DNA of 64,000 bases from NCBI RefSeq assembly GCF_030122805.1, contig NZ_CP126080.1, forward strand, positions 1,245,001 to 1,309,000, read 5' to 3'. Source of the DNA: Mesobacillus sp. AQ2. GTDB lineage: Bacteria; Bacillota; Bacilli; Bacillales; Cytobacillaceae. The notes beneath the pieces are model-generated. The model did not search any database. It saw only the letters and a list, made by a program, of their open reading frames with translations, and had not been told where the DNA came from. Numbering within the stretch: position 1 is the stretch's first letter; every line of letters starts with the position of its first letter. Below, one piece after another: positions 44,619 to 54,937 of this stretch. The position numbers and the translations under genes were made by a program.

Positions 44619-44712
44619 ACCACAAGGGGAGCTGCCAGAGAGCAGCTGAGAGTGAGCGGCCGAGTTCTTACCCTTTGAACCTGTTAGTTAATGCTAGCGA
44701 AGGAATGTGGAT
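44619..44712 (+). promoter_or_regulatory. TPP (THI-box) riboswitch
   Basis: The THI-box consensus is clear: ACAAGGGGAGCTGCC (44622-44636), the pyrimidine-sensor loop GCAGCTGAGAGTGAG, then ACCCTTTGAACCTG (44670-44683), TTAGTTAATGCTAGCG (44685-44700) and AAGGAA. It senses thiamine pyrophosphate and should shut off the thiT transcript when TPP is plentiful. Confidence 0.97.
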
Positions 44713-44720
44713 GCGATAGG

Positions 44721-44768
44721 AAAGCAATCATGGGAATCCTATATCGATCCCCTGATTGCTTTTTTTGT
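44721..44768 (+). terminator. TPP-controlled terminator before thiT
   Basis: AAGCAATCA-GGG / CCC-TGATTGCTT with TTTTTTT, formed when TPP is bound: an OFF switch. Confidence 0.9.
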
Positions 44769-44829
44769 TTCTGAAGCAGAAAAGGCGTGTTGAAAACGGA
44801 CCTCATTCTGGAAAGAAGGAGGAACAGTT

Positions 44830-45426
44830 ATGAAGCAAAAACAAACATTATTTTTAGTGGAAGTGGCAGTGTTTTCCGCACTGGCTTATTTGTTGGATTT
44901 ATTCTCGGGATTTTTATTTTCTCGAATCTGGCCGCAGGGCGGTTCAGTATCAATCGCGATGGTACCGGTTTTCCTGATGGCATTTCGCTGGGGAATCAAG
45001 GGAGGAGCCATCACAGGGCTTCTGCTGGGACTACTGCAATTCATCCTGGGATTCTCGCAAATATTCCATCCTGTCCAGGGAATCATCGATTATTTGATGG
45101 CTTTCACTGTATTAGGGTTTGCCGGTATTTTTGCAAGACAGATCCAAGAGAATATCAGGAATGGATATAAAAAGAGGTGGATAGGATTGATCATCGCGGG
45201 GACCTTCCTTGGAAGCCTGCTTCGCTTTATCGCCCATTTCTTTTCCGGCTGGGTCTTTTTCGGAGTTTGGGCGCCAGAAGGACAGCCGGCTTGGCTGTAT
45301 TCACTCATCTATAACGGAACCTATATGATTCCAAGTATGATTTTAAGCGCAATTATCATTATTCTTGTCATTGGCTATGCTCCATCAAGGATGGTCAAAT
45401 CGACACTTGTAAGCAATAAAATGTGA
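44830..45426 (+). CDS. thiT: ECF thiamine transporter substrate-binding subunit ThiT
   Basis: 198 residues with six membrane helices. ThiT landmarks: AVFSALAYLLDL in helix 1, GSVSIAMVPVFLMAFRWGIK, and the Trp-rich FFSGWVFFGVWAPEGQPAW loop that binds thiamine, then YNGTYMIPSMILSA. It captures thiamine and works with the shared EcfA/A'/T energising module, encoded elsewhere. Directly under the TPP riboswitch. AAGGAGG precedes the ATG. Confidence 0.95.
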   Translation: MKQKQTLFLVEVAVFSALAYLLDLFSGFLFSRIWPQGGSVSIAMVPVFLMAFRWGIKGGAITGLLLGLLQFILGFSQIFHPVQGIIDYLMAFTVLGFAGIFARQIQENIRNGYKKRWIGLIIAGTFLGSLLRFIAHFFSGWVFFGVWAPEGQPAWLYSLIYNGTYMIPSMILSAIIIILVIGYAPSRMVKSTLVSNKM

Positions 45427-45433
45427 TATATCA

Positions 45434-45468
45434 AGGAGAGCTGACAATTCATTCAGCTCTCCTTTTTC
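45434..45468 (+). terminator. Terminator after thiT
   Basis: AAGGAGAGCTGA / TCAGCTCTCCTT with TTTTT. Confidence 0.92.
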
Positions 45469-45576
45469 ACCTTTATAATATACCCGTTAAGGTATGTGAT
45501 GAGCGTGAAACTGAAACTCGGAAAAATTGTCAATTCTATGGAGTTTTCCATATTCTCATATGTTATAAGTGTGTTT

Positions 45577-45592
45577 TGTGATTTATGTCACA
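45577..45592. promoter_or_regulatory. FNR/Crp-type box upstream of feoAB
   Basis: TGTGA-TTTATG-TCACA is a perfect match to the FNR/Crp-type site TGTGA-N6-TCACA used by Bacillus Fnr. A TTAAAT -10-like box lies about 30 bp further (45614-45619), a spacing typical of activation from near -41. Anaerobic activation of ferrous iron uptake would be logical. Confidence 0.65.
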
Positions 45593-45616
45593 GTGAAAGT
45601 GACCTGAAACTGATTA

Positions 45617-45643
45617 AATAAAGATAATCATTCTCAATTAGAT
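45617..45643. promoter_or_regulatory. Candidate Fur box upstream of feoAB
   Basis: AAAGATAATCATTCTCAATT resembles the Bacillus Fur 7-1-7 box (TGATAAT-N-ATTATCA), with an ATAATCATT core. It overlaps the expected transcription start, so Fur-iron repression is likely. The match is imperfect. Confidence 0.5.
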
Positions 45644-45678
45644 ATAAAAAACTAACAAACTGAAAAAAGGTGATGGCT

Positions 45679-45903
45679 ATGCTGGGAAAATTAAAGACTG
45701 GTGAAAAAGGCCGGATCATGAATATTGCTGGAACTGACAAATATGTCAGAAGAAGATTGCTTGATTTCGGGATTTCTGAAGGATCGGAAGTATGCATAAA
45801 ATGCATTCTGCCTTTTGGCGGCCCGGTCATGGTTGAATCATGCGGCCAATGCATAGGTATCCGCCGCAAGGAAGCATTACGGATCGAAGTGGAGCGAGTA
45901 TGA
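45679..45903 (+). CDS. feoA: Ferrous iron transport protein A
   Basis: 74 residues, an SH3-like FeoA: LKTGEKGRIMNIAG and RRRLLDFGISEGSEV. It carries unusual cysteines, ICVK-like CIKCILPF and ESCGQCIG. It helps FeoB. The start is ATG 45679, 7 nt after AAAGGTG; GTG 45670 and ATG 45673 lie too close to it. Its stop overlaps the feoB start region. Confidence 0.92.
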   Translation: MLGKLKTGEKGRIMNIAGTDKYVRRRLLDFGISEGSEVCIKCILPFGGPVMVESCGQCIGIRRKEALRIEVERV

Positions 45904-47912
45904 TGAACATAGCGCTTATCGGCAATCCGAATACCGGAAAAACTTCGTTATTTAATAACTTAACAGGATCATATGAATATGTTGGCAACTGGAGCGGAGT
46001 AACGGTCGAAAAGAAAGTTGGCCTTTTCAAGAATGGAAAGGATCAGCTGATTGATTTACCAGGAGTCTATACGCTCAATCCATTGTCGAAGGATGAGGGT
46101 GTGGTTACGAACTTTTTCCTGGAGGATTCGTTCGAGAAACTTTTGAATATCCTCGATGCGTCGCAATTAAGGCGTAATTTGCACCTTACCCTGCAGCTTC
46201 TGGAATATGGCGCCCCGATCACTATTGGTTTGAATATGCTTGACGTTGCAAAAAACAGGGGCATACAAGTCGATATTGAACAGTTGTCAAAATCATTAGG
46301 GGTCCATGTTGCTCCTGTCGTGGCAAGATCAGGAAAGGGCTGTAACGAACTTGCTGAACTTGCGACAAGAGAACCGTCAGGAACTGGCAAAACAAATCTT
46401 GTGTATTATGGAAAAGCAATAGAGGAGGGAATCCTCCAGCTGGGGCTGAAATTGGATGGGAGGACACGATTTCCTGTTCGCTGGCTGGCCATTCAATTGT
46501 TTGAAGGGAATCCCTATGTTAAAAACTATTTGACTGCCTTTTTGCCATCGGAAGAAATCGAATCACTTGTCGACTCTATCATTGTTACAGAGCAACAACA
46601 ATCAGGGAGCAAACAAGCGCTGGACCAGGTAATACATCGCAAAAGAAGTGAAGCGATAGATAAAATTGTATCTGCTGCTACAACGAGACCGGAAAATGGA
46701 AAAATACCATTGACTGAGAAAGTTGATATGATTGTGACGAATAAATTCCTCGGGATTCCGATCTTCCTGGTCATGATGTATATCATGTTCATGCTTACCT
46801 TTGACTGGCTTGGCTTCCCGCTTTCAGATAAACTGGACACAATCTTATCCGGACCTGTGACAGCTGGTATCGCGGCGGCACTTAACTGGGCAGGAGCATC
46901 CTCATTTATAAAAGACCTTGTGCTTGATGGAATTGTGGCCGGGGTAGGTGGAGTTCTTGTCTTTGTACCACAAATCTTCATTTTGTTCTTTTTCATTTCC
47001 CTGCTCGAGGATTCAGGGTATATGGCCCGTGTCGCGCTAGTCATGGACAGGTTGATGGAATCTGTAGGCCTCAACGGGAAGGCATTCATCCCGTTGATGA
47101 TCGGTTTCGGCTGCAATGTGCCAGGCATCATGGCGGCAAGGACGATTGAGACACCAAAAGAGAGATTAATGACCATCCTGCTGACGCCGCTGATGTCATG
47201 TTCAGCCAGGCTTCCTGTATATGCTTTGTTTGTAGGTGCTTTTTTTACAGGGCATAAGGCCGCTGTGGTTCTTAGTTTGTATGTACTAGGGGTGGCAATC
47301 GCCCTTATTCTGGCCAAGGTCTTTTCAAAGACACTGTTGAAAGGGGAAACCTCCGTTTTCGTCATAGAGCTGCCTCCATACAGAATGCCGCAGGCAAAAG
47401 CGCTTTGGAGAAGCACTTGGGATAAGGGAAAAGGATTCGTAAAAAAAGCCGGTACTTTCATCTTTGCAGGCTCTGTCCTGATCTGGCTGCTCGCCTATGC
47501 CGGTCCAGACGGCATGAATGTCAGCATGGATGAAAGCTATCTGGCGCTTCTGGGGGGAATCTTTGCTCCTCTGCTGGCTCCTATAGGATTCGGAACCTGG
47601 CAGGCAAGTGCTTCACTTTTCACTGGTTTCCTGGCTAAAGAAGCGATTATTTCAACGATGAACATCATCTACTTTGTCCCGGATGAAGCAAGCCTCCAGG
47701 GGCTGCTGGCGATTCATTATACACCACTTGCTGCATACAGCTTCATGGTGTTCATCCTGCTGTATATTCCTTGCCTCGCGACTACTGCGACCATTTATAA
47801 GGAAACAGGCTCAAAACGCTGGACCGCTTTTTCAATCGGTTATGCACTTGTCATCGCTTACCTTTTGTCACTGGCCATCTACCAGGGCGGAATGCTGATG
47901 GGATTCAGCTAA
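45903..47912 (+). CDS. feoB: Ferrous iron transporter FeoB
   Basis: 669 residues. N-terminal GTPase: G1 GNPNTGKTS, G2 GVTVEKK, G3 DLPGVY and G4-like GLNMLDVA. A guanine-dissociation-inhibitor spacer follows (about 170-280), then Gate-type membrane regions, including FGCNVPGIMAARTIETPKER and TGFLAKEAIISTMNIIY. It moves Fe2+ across the cytoplasmic membrane. ATG 45903 overlaps the feoA stop by 1 nt; ATG 45900 is an in-frame alternative. The operon continues with a small Cys-rich protein. Confidence 0.95.
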   Translation: MNIALIGNPNTGKTSLFNNLTGSYEYVGNWSGVTVEKKVGLFKNGKDQLIDLPGVYTLNPLSKDEGVVTNFFLEDSFEKLLNILDASQLRRNLHLTLQLLEYGAPITIGLNMLDVAKNRGIQVDIEQLSKSLGVHVAPVVARSGKGCNELAELATREPSGTGKTNLVYYGKAIEEGILQLGLKLDGRTRFPVRWLAIQLFEGNPYVKNYLTAFLPSEEIESLVDSIIVTEQQQSGSKQALDQVIHRKRSEAIDKIVSAATTRPENGKIPLTEKVDMIVTNKFLGIPIFLVMMYIMFMLTFDWLGFPLSDKLDTILSGPVTAGIAAALNWAGASSFIKDLVLDGIVAGVGGVLVFVPQIFILFFFISLLEDSGYMARVALVMDRLMESVGLNGKAFIPLMIGFGCNVPGIMAARTIETPKERLMTILLTPLMSCSARLPVYALFVGAFFTGHKAAVVLSLYVLGVAIALILAKVFSKTLLKGETSVFVIELPPYRMPQAKALWRSTWDKGKGFVKKAGTFIFAGSVLIWLLAYAGPDGMNVSMDESYLALLGGIFAPLLAPIGFGTWQASASLFTGFLAKEAIISTMNIIYFVPDEASLQGLLAIHYTPLAAYSFMVFILLYIPCLATTATIYKETGSKRWTAFSIGYALVIAYLLSLAIYQGGMLMGFS

Positions 47913-47937
47913 AAGAAGCTCGAAGGAGGAAGGGAAC

Positions 47938-48099
47938 ATGATCGCAAATATTTTGATCGGCGGGGCCATATTCGGCTATGCCGGCTGGGCCTTCTACCGA
48001 TTCATCAAGAAGTCAAAAGAGGGAAAATGCGCTGCCTGCTCCATCCAGAGCTCGTGCTCCAGCAGCTGCGGCATCAGCCAGAAAAAACAAATCAAATAA
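47938..48099 (+). CDS. FeoB-associated Cys-rich membrane protein
   Basis: 53 residues: one membrane helix (ANILIGGAIFGYAGWAFYRF) followed by a Cys-rich tail, GKCAACSIQSSCSSSCG, with five cysteines. It fits the 'FeoB-associated Cys-rich membrane protein' group that takes the place of FeoC in Firmicutes. It may bind iron or an Fe-S cluster. AAGGAGG precedes the ATG. Third gene of the feo operon. Confidence 0.9.
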   Translation: MIANILIGGAIFGYAGWAFYRFIKKSKEGKCAACSIQSSCSSSCGISQKKQIK

Positions 48100-48102
48100 G
48101 AA

Positions 48103-48141
48103 AAAGGGGTTCGGAATCATCAAATTCTGAACCTTTTTATT
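48103..48141 (+). terminator. Terminator after the feo operon
   Basis: AAGG-GGTTC-GAAT / ATTC-GAACCTT with TTTTTATTT; a few mismatches. Confidence 0.85.
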
Positions 48142-48261
48142 TAAATCCGGGAAAAATTATGCTTCTTTTCTATCATTTCAGTATGAAATGATAAAAAGTA
48201 TTTTGAATTTCGAATAAACAAGTGTAAAATTACACTTAAAGAACTAAAAAGGATGAAGCGG

Positions 48262-48726
48262 ATGACGAGAGATGAAATTATAAGCAGGGTATCGGAGAAA
48301 TTGAGAGTGCTGCGAGCAGAGGTTGGTTATACCCAGGATAAAATGGCTGACATCATCGGAATCTCCAAAAAGACACTTGTCCAGATTGAAAAAGGCAGGG
48401 TTCAGGCCGGATGGTCAACAGTCGTGACAATCAGTGCCTTGTTCAGGGAAACGGAGACGATTCAGTTTTTGTTCGGCAACGAACCACTTGAGGTCCTTGA
48501 AACGATCGCCCATGAAGGTACGGATTACCGAAAAGAAAAGACATTGGGAGGAAAAGTCTGGTGGCGGGAAGTAGCCAGGGATGGCGGCTTTGTCATGCAG
48601 CAAAATATTCTGAGTCAGCATTACAGGATTCTCGACGAAGATGATTTCCGGATTTTCAGCAGTTTTGAAGAAACAGAAACCAGGGAGCGTTTGGAGGAAC
48701 TTGCCTCCCAAGCGATGAATGAATAA
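48262..48726 (+). CDS. XRE-type helix-turn-helix regulator
   Basis: 154 residues. Residues 5-70 form a HTH: KLRVLRAEVGYTQDKMADII with the recognition helix SKKTLVQIEKGRVQAGWSTV. The C-terminal part (80-154) includes the unusual TLGGKVWWREVARDGGFVMQ and no known effector domain. I take ATG 48262; ATG 48253 has its ribosome site too close. The target is unknown. Confidence 0.85.
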   Translation: MTRDEIISRVSEKLRVLRAEVGYTQDKMADIIGISKKTLVQIEKGRVQAGWSTVVTISALFRETETIQFLFGNEPLEVLETIAHEGTDYRKEKTLGGKVWWREVARDGGFVMQQNILSQHYRILDEDDFRIFSSFEETETRERLEELASQAMNE

Positions 48727-48736
48727 TTCAGACAGC

Positions 48737-48768
48737 AAGAGCCGGGCAGCCTTTACCCGGCTCTTGCT
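48737..48768. terminator. Bidirectional terminator after the HTH gene
   Basis: AAGAGCCGGG / CCCGGCTCTT around a 9-nt loop, between converging genes. Confidence 0.85.
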
Positions 48769-48772
48769 TTGT

Positions 48773-49291
48773 TTATTTTGCTATAAGTACATGGCAATGG
48801 GCATTATTTGCAACTTTTTGGCTTACGCCTCCGAGTAGCTTTCGCTTGATTCCTTCGTTCCCGGACTGGCCGATGATAATTAAATCTGCATCAACATCCC
48901 TGGCGAATTCCAATATACCTTCTGCCGGGTTTCCTTCCAGGATTGAAAAATCAGTGTCAATATTAAGGACTTCAAGTTCAGCCTTTGCGTTATTGAAGGC
49001 TGTTTCAGCGCTATGAGTAATGATTGCGTGCTCTGATTTATCGAAAGCACCTTGTTCTGTTGCCAATGGAGGCACCTGGACCCCATCCGCGGGAAAGCTG
49101 TTAATCGGCAGGGGCTCGATTGGGCGGTCAGTAGATTCCACCAGTTCATTTTTTACCTTTTCTTCATATACATGACCGACAAACAGTTTGACTCCGTCTA
49201 TGTTTCTTGTGAACTCCTTCGTCAATTGAAGGGCTTTCCGTGCACCCTCGGAATCATCATAAGCGAGAACCACATTTTTTATTCCAGCCAT
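48773..49291 (-). CDS. Universal stress protein (UspA family)
   Basis: 172 residues. The Usp fold ends with IIGQSGNEGIKRKLLGGVSQKVANNAHCHVLIAK; the ATP-binding G-x2-G-x9-G-S/T motif is present in altered form (GQSGNEGIKRKLLGGVSQ). The N-terminus, KNVVLAYDDSEGARKALQLT, is typical. A longer middle insertion (about 55-90) is unusual. Start ATG 49291 is 9 nt after GGAGG; ATG 49297 is nearer. Usually stress-induced. Confidence 0.88.
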   Translation of the reverse strand: MAGIKNVVLAYDDSEGARKALQLTKEFTRNIDGVKLFVGHVYEEKVKNELVESTDRPIEPLPINSFPADGVQVPPLATEQGAFDKSEHAIITHSAETAFNNAKAELEVLNIDTDFSILEGNPAEGILEFARDVDADLIIIGQSGNEGIKRKLLGGVSQKVANNAHCHVLIAK

Positions 49292-49449
49292 ATTCATCTA
49301 CCTCCAGGGTTAGTACTTCTTATCTATTGTTCATTACCCTTTTTCAAAAAGAACTAACGCTTTAAAATAATCCAGCATACCCTCATAAGTCATCAAAGAC
49401 TGGCGAACATTTTTATAAATCTTTCATTAAGAGATAAGGAGTGGCCAAT

Positions 49450-49638
49450 ATGGGAATGAATTCTCAAATGGCAATGCATCCGACAATACGGAAATGCCTG
49501 CAGCACCTTGATGTCATACAAGCTGATGATAAAACAAAGCAGATCGTTTATATGTATATGGAGACGCTTCTTCGGGATAAGGACATGGCTTCTGCCAGTC
49601 AGCAGCAAATAATAAATGATGACTATAATAATCAATGA
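49450..49638 (+). CDS. Small hydrophilic protein, function unknown
   Basis: 62 residues: MGMNSQMAMHPTIRKCLQHL, then DVIQADDKTKQIVYMYMETL. It has AAGGAG 8 nt upstream and a terminator downstream, so it is likely real. One Cys, no membrane segment, Gln/Asn-rich end. I do not recognise the family. Confidence 0.65.
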   Translation: MGMNSQMAMHPTIRKCLQHLDVIQADDKTKQIVYMYMETLLRDKDMASASQQQIINDDYNNQ

Positions 49639-49639
49639 T

Positions 49640-49674
49640 AGGCCAATCGTACATTTGTCGATTGGTCTTTTTTA
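49640..49674 (+). terminator. Terminator after the small gene
   Basis: CCAATCG / CGATTGG around TACATTTGT with TTTTTT. Confidence 0.88.
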
Positions 49675-49844
49675 TATTCCTGTACGTGCACAACCAATTA
49701 AAAAATCCCGCTGGCAAATGATAGAAATATCGCCGTATTATGTCTTTTTTCCTTGTTATTAGCCAATATGTGTTAATCCTTTTGAAAAATGGGTAAAAGA
49801 AAGTGTCATATTTCTAAACTATTTTTAAAAGGTTGGGGTGCTCA

Positions 49845-52183
<2,339 letters not shown>

Positions 52184-52191
52184 CTAAATTT

Positions 52192-52226
52192 AAACAGCGC
52201 AGGATTACTGCGCTGTTTTTTTTTTG
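52192..52226 (+). terminator. Terminator after the PBP gene
   Basis: AACAGCGCAG / CTGCGCTGTT around GATTA with a run of ten T. Confidence 0.93.
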
Positions 52227-52309
52227 TGCCGTTTTCGCAGGCTTTGTTGCTATTAAACCACAACCGTGCAAATCCATTGTAGAAGCATCTTCGAAAAGAA
52301 TGAGGAGCC
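52227..52309 (+). mobile_element. Degenerate relative of the 183-bp MITE (remnant)
   Basis: GCCGTTTTCGCAGGCTTTGTTGCTATTAA (in pieces: GCCGTTTTCG at 52228-52237 and GCTTTGTTGCTATTAA shortly after) matches the ends of the 183-bp element, and about 60 bp later ATCTTCGAAAAG...AGCC resembles the opposite end. The central part is missing, and no clean direct repeat is seen. It starts directly after a terminator T-run, as copy A does. Confidence 0.5.
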
Positions 52310-52428
52310 CAGACAGAAAGTATTCGGGTCATAGCATGAGATTGTAACGTACTGTGATAAATGAAAAATTATCCTATCAGCATGTGCCGATTCATCTCCT
52401 GCCAGGCCGCCAACCAGATGCCGCCATA

Positions 52429-52474
52429 AAAAAGAGGCTGCCTGCGGTCTAGTTTTTGACCAATGGCAGCCCCT
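52429..52474 (-). terminator. Terminator after the 22-codon membrane peptide
   Basis: On the minus strand GGGGCTGCC pairs with GGCAGCCTC, followed by TTTTTT. It gives the small gene its own transcript. Confidence 0.85.
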
Positions 52475-52485
52475 TTGAAACGTCA

Positions 52486-52554
52486 TTATAGTAATCTTAA
52501 TAGGAAACCGATCACGACGATTGCGCCGACGATCATCAGTATTGTTCTTACCAC
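52486..52554 (-). CDS. 22-residue membrane peptide
   Basis: GTG start at 52554, 6 nt after GAGGTGA, TAA at 52488-52486. The peptide is MVRTILMIVGAIVVIGFLLR plus LL: a single hydrophobic helix with one Arg at each end. The ribosome site and dedicated terminator support it. Small hydrophobic peptides of this kind are common in Bacillaceae; the function is unknown. Confidence 0.6.
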   Translation of the reverse strand: MVRTILMIVGAIVVIGFLLRLL

Positions 52555-52593
52555 GAAAATTCACCTCAACTATTCTATGTTCAGTTACTATGA

Positions 52594-52917
52594 TTATATT
52601 TGAAAAGATTCTGTAGTTTCGATTAGTTGCTTGCGCTTCACCCGAAGTACAGAAGCTTCGTTTGTTAACAGTTTTGTCAGCTGGTTCAATTTAGGTTCTA
52701 CATCGTTACCTTCCATAATAATTTTTAAAGTTGTATTTGGTTCGACAGTCAGCAGGAAGGATACTAGTTTGGACAATGAGGTTGCCTCTACTGCCTTCTG
52801 ACGGCTGTATAAGTAAGTGGCACCATCCAATCTATTAGCAGCCTGATAGATTTCAAGCATTTTCTTCATTGTAAATCTCTTTTGAACCATTACATTCGAT
52901 GACATAATCTCTTTCAT
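52594..52917 (-). CDS. HPr-like protein lacking the phospho-histidine
   Basis: 107 residues. The arrangement resembles HPr/Crh: VMVQKRFTMKKMLEIYQAAN, then a strand ATYLYSRQKAVEATSLSKLVSFLL matching the HPr region around Ser46, and PNTTLKIIMEGNDVEPKLNQL. The loop that carries His15 in HPr (H-A-R-P) is absent, so it cannot act as a PTS phosphocarrier. It may be regulatory like Crh, or something else using the fold. AAAGGAG is about 10 nt before the ATG. Confidence 0.6.
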   Translation of the reverse strand: MKEIMSSNVMVQKRFTMKKMLEIYQAANRLDGATYLYSRQKAVEATSLSKLVSFLLTVEPNTTLKIIMEGNDVEPKLNQLTKLLTNEASVLRVKRKQLIETTESFQI

Positions 52918-53059
52918 TTATAATTAACTCCTTTAAAAAACTTTTTTTAGTAGGTTAGTTGATTATTACCCCGTAATCGCGATTTGAAAACCTTCACGGT
53001 GTGAAATGGGCGAGGTTGGCAGAAATGGTGACTGCGAATTCCTTAGATCGGAAAAGAAG

Positions 53060-53340
53060 GACGCCAATGAGCCGGATTGGAGCTATAGAAATCCAGAAAC
53101 TGGAGAAAGGTGTCACCAATATGCCTGATTGGAGCACTGTAAATCCAGAAAATGGAGAATCAGGTCATCAATAAGCCTGATTGGAGCACTGGATACCCAG
53201 AAACCGGAAAAAGAGGACACCAATAAGCCGTATTGGTGACCAAAAACGCCAGAAACAAGTAAAAAAGGTCACCAATGAATCAGCTTGGCGCTCAAATACT
53301 CCTAAAACAGGCAAACTCCAATAAGTTGGCTTTAGCATAA
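53060..53340. repeat. 52-bp tandem hairpin repeats, family 2, second array
   Basis: Six units with CACCAAT/CGCCAAT-like starts at 53062, 53114, 53166, 53218, 53270 and about 53321, a strict 52-bp period. They have the same two hairpins as the 20.4-20.9 kb array (for example ACCAATA / TATTGGT and TCCAG-AAA-CTGGA). The 52918-53515 gap contains this array, the leader of the MFS gene and nothing else I recognise. Confidence 0.88.
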
Positions 53341-53515
53341 AAGCCTGCAAAAAAAGCTTTCCATGGAAAAGGAGCCGAAACAGCAACAGCATACGACCTC
53401 CGCACGGTTCTTATCCGCCTCAAGCAGGAGAAGGAAACGGCCAGGAGAAAGTTTTTTTGCACTGGGAAAATGCGATACCATGAAGATACTAAATGAGTTG
53501 TGAGGAGAAATACGT

Positions 53516-54796
53516 ATGAAAAACTTTGCTGATATTTTCAGGAATGGCAGCTTCACCAAATTGTTTTTGGCAAACTTTACTTCCCAAATGGGCAGTACAA
53601 TCGGCTTGACGGCCTTTATGTTTTACCTGCTTGACCGGTTCGGCTCCCAGCCTGCTTATGCGACAATTACTGAATTGATGTATTCTTTGCCCATGCTGGC
53701 TGTGTTTTTCTTGATTGGGGTTTTCGCTGACAGGATGGACCGGCAAAAGATTGCCGTGTATTGTGATTGGATTAGCGCTGGTTTATCGCTTGCGTTGATT
53801 GCGGCCATTTTTGTTGGCTGGATGCCGTTGGTCTTTACGGTACTGTTTTTAAGGAGCGCCATTCAAAAGTTCTTTTTCCCCGCTGAGCATGGAATGGTGC
53901 AGGGAATTCTGAAGAAAGAGGATTTTACGACTGCTGCGGGATTGAACCAGCTCGTCATGAGTTTGTTCATGCTATTCGGCAATGGTCTTGGAGTTTTGGC
54001 TTACTGGTCGATTGGAATTTATGGCGCTATTTTGATTGATACATTATCGTTCATCATCAGTGCTCTTTTGATTCAGCAAACGGCGGTTTCACTTGAGGCT
54101 AGATTACCAAATGGTCCACACAAACTGAAGGAACTGAATATCAAGATGGTCTTCAGTGATTTTAAAGAGGGATTTTCCTACGTATTGAGCAACAGGTTGC
54201 TATTTACTTTGATCATCGGCTTCTTTATTTTCGGTATCGTCAATGGAGGTTTCTCGGTCATGCCGATCTTTATCCTGAAGTTTAAGCTTGCGCCAGAATC
54301 CTATGAGCAATACTCGATTGTTATCGGTTTGGTGTTCGGATTAGGTGTATTGATTGGCAGCTTCATCGCTTCACTGCTTTCACAAAAAGTTAAGCTATAT
54401 CACCTGATTTCAGCGGGACTATTGATTGCTGGCAGTTTCACGGCTCTTGCTTCACTTCCTAATAATATCTCCATATTCCTCGGCATTCTCTTTATCTCTG
54501 CCTTGGCACTGCCGCTTATCAATGTTGGGATTGGCGGATGGCTGCCAAGCATCATCGATCCTAAAATGATGGGGAGGGTCCAGGGGCTGATCAGTCCGCT
54601 GACCATGCTCTCCCAGTCGCTGACGCTTGCTTTCATTGCCTATAGCTTCCCGGTTTTGCTGACAATTGAAATGCTCTATTGGATTGTTGGCGGCTGTCTT
54701 GCATTAGTAGGTTTATTTTATCTGATTGCCTTGCCAAAACTTGCCGAAGAACAGACTGCTGGAGTCGAAAAAGCCGCAGCAGAGTCAGGAGTATAG
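53516..54796 (+). CDS. MFS exporter (MefA/EntS-like)
   Basis: 426 residues with about 12 membrane helices. The MFS loop-2/3 motif is GVFADRMDRQKI (near residue 72). The N-terminus NGSFTKLFLANFTSQMGSTI and the FRSAIQKFFFPAEHGMVQGI pattern are typical of the MFS_3/MefA group, which exports macrolides, siderophores or similar compounds. The substrate is unknown. GAGGAG precedes the ATG. Single gene with its own terminator. Confidence 0.88.
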   Translation: MKNFADIFRNGSFTKLFLANFTSQMGSTIGLTAFMFYLLDRFGSQPAYATITELMYSLPMLAVFFLIGVFADRMDRQKIAVYCDWISAGLSLALIAAIFVGWMPLVFTVLFLRSAIQKFFFPAEHGMVQGILKKEDFTTAAGLNQLVMSLFMLFGNGLGVLAYWSIGIYGAILIDTLSFIISALLIQQTAVSLEARLPNGPHKLKELNIKMVFSDFKEGFSYVLSNRLLFTLIIGFFIFGIVNGGFSVMPIFILKFKLAPESYEQYSIVIGLVFGLGVLIGSFIASLLSQKVKLYHLISAGLLIAGSFTALASLPNNISIFLGILFISALALPLINVGIGGWLPSIIDPKMMGRVQGLISPLTMLSQSLTLAFIAYSFPVLLTIEMLYWIVGGCLALVGLFYLIALPKLAEEQTAGVEKAAAESGV

Positions 54797-54828
54797 AAGA
54801 AAGTCCTTTGTGGGCTTTCTTTTTTTGA
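54796..54828 (+). terminator. Terminator after the MFS gene
   Basis: AAGAAAG-CC / GG-CTTTCTT with TTTTTTT. Confidence 0.88.
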
Positions 54829-54937
54829 GCCAATAAAAACTTTTTTGAACGATTCTTTACTTCCGTCGTCTTATGAATAAATAATAAAAGATAGAGATGA
54901 ATTTATAGGGTGGCGGGGAAAGCGAGGCATGCTTTTT

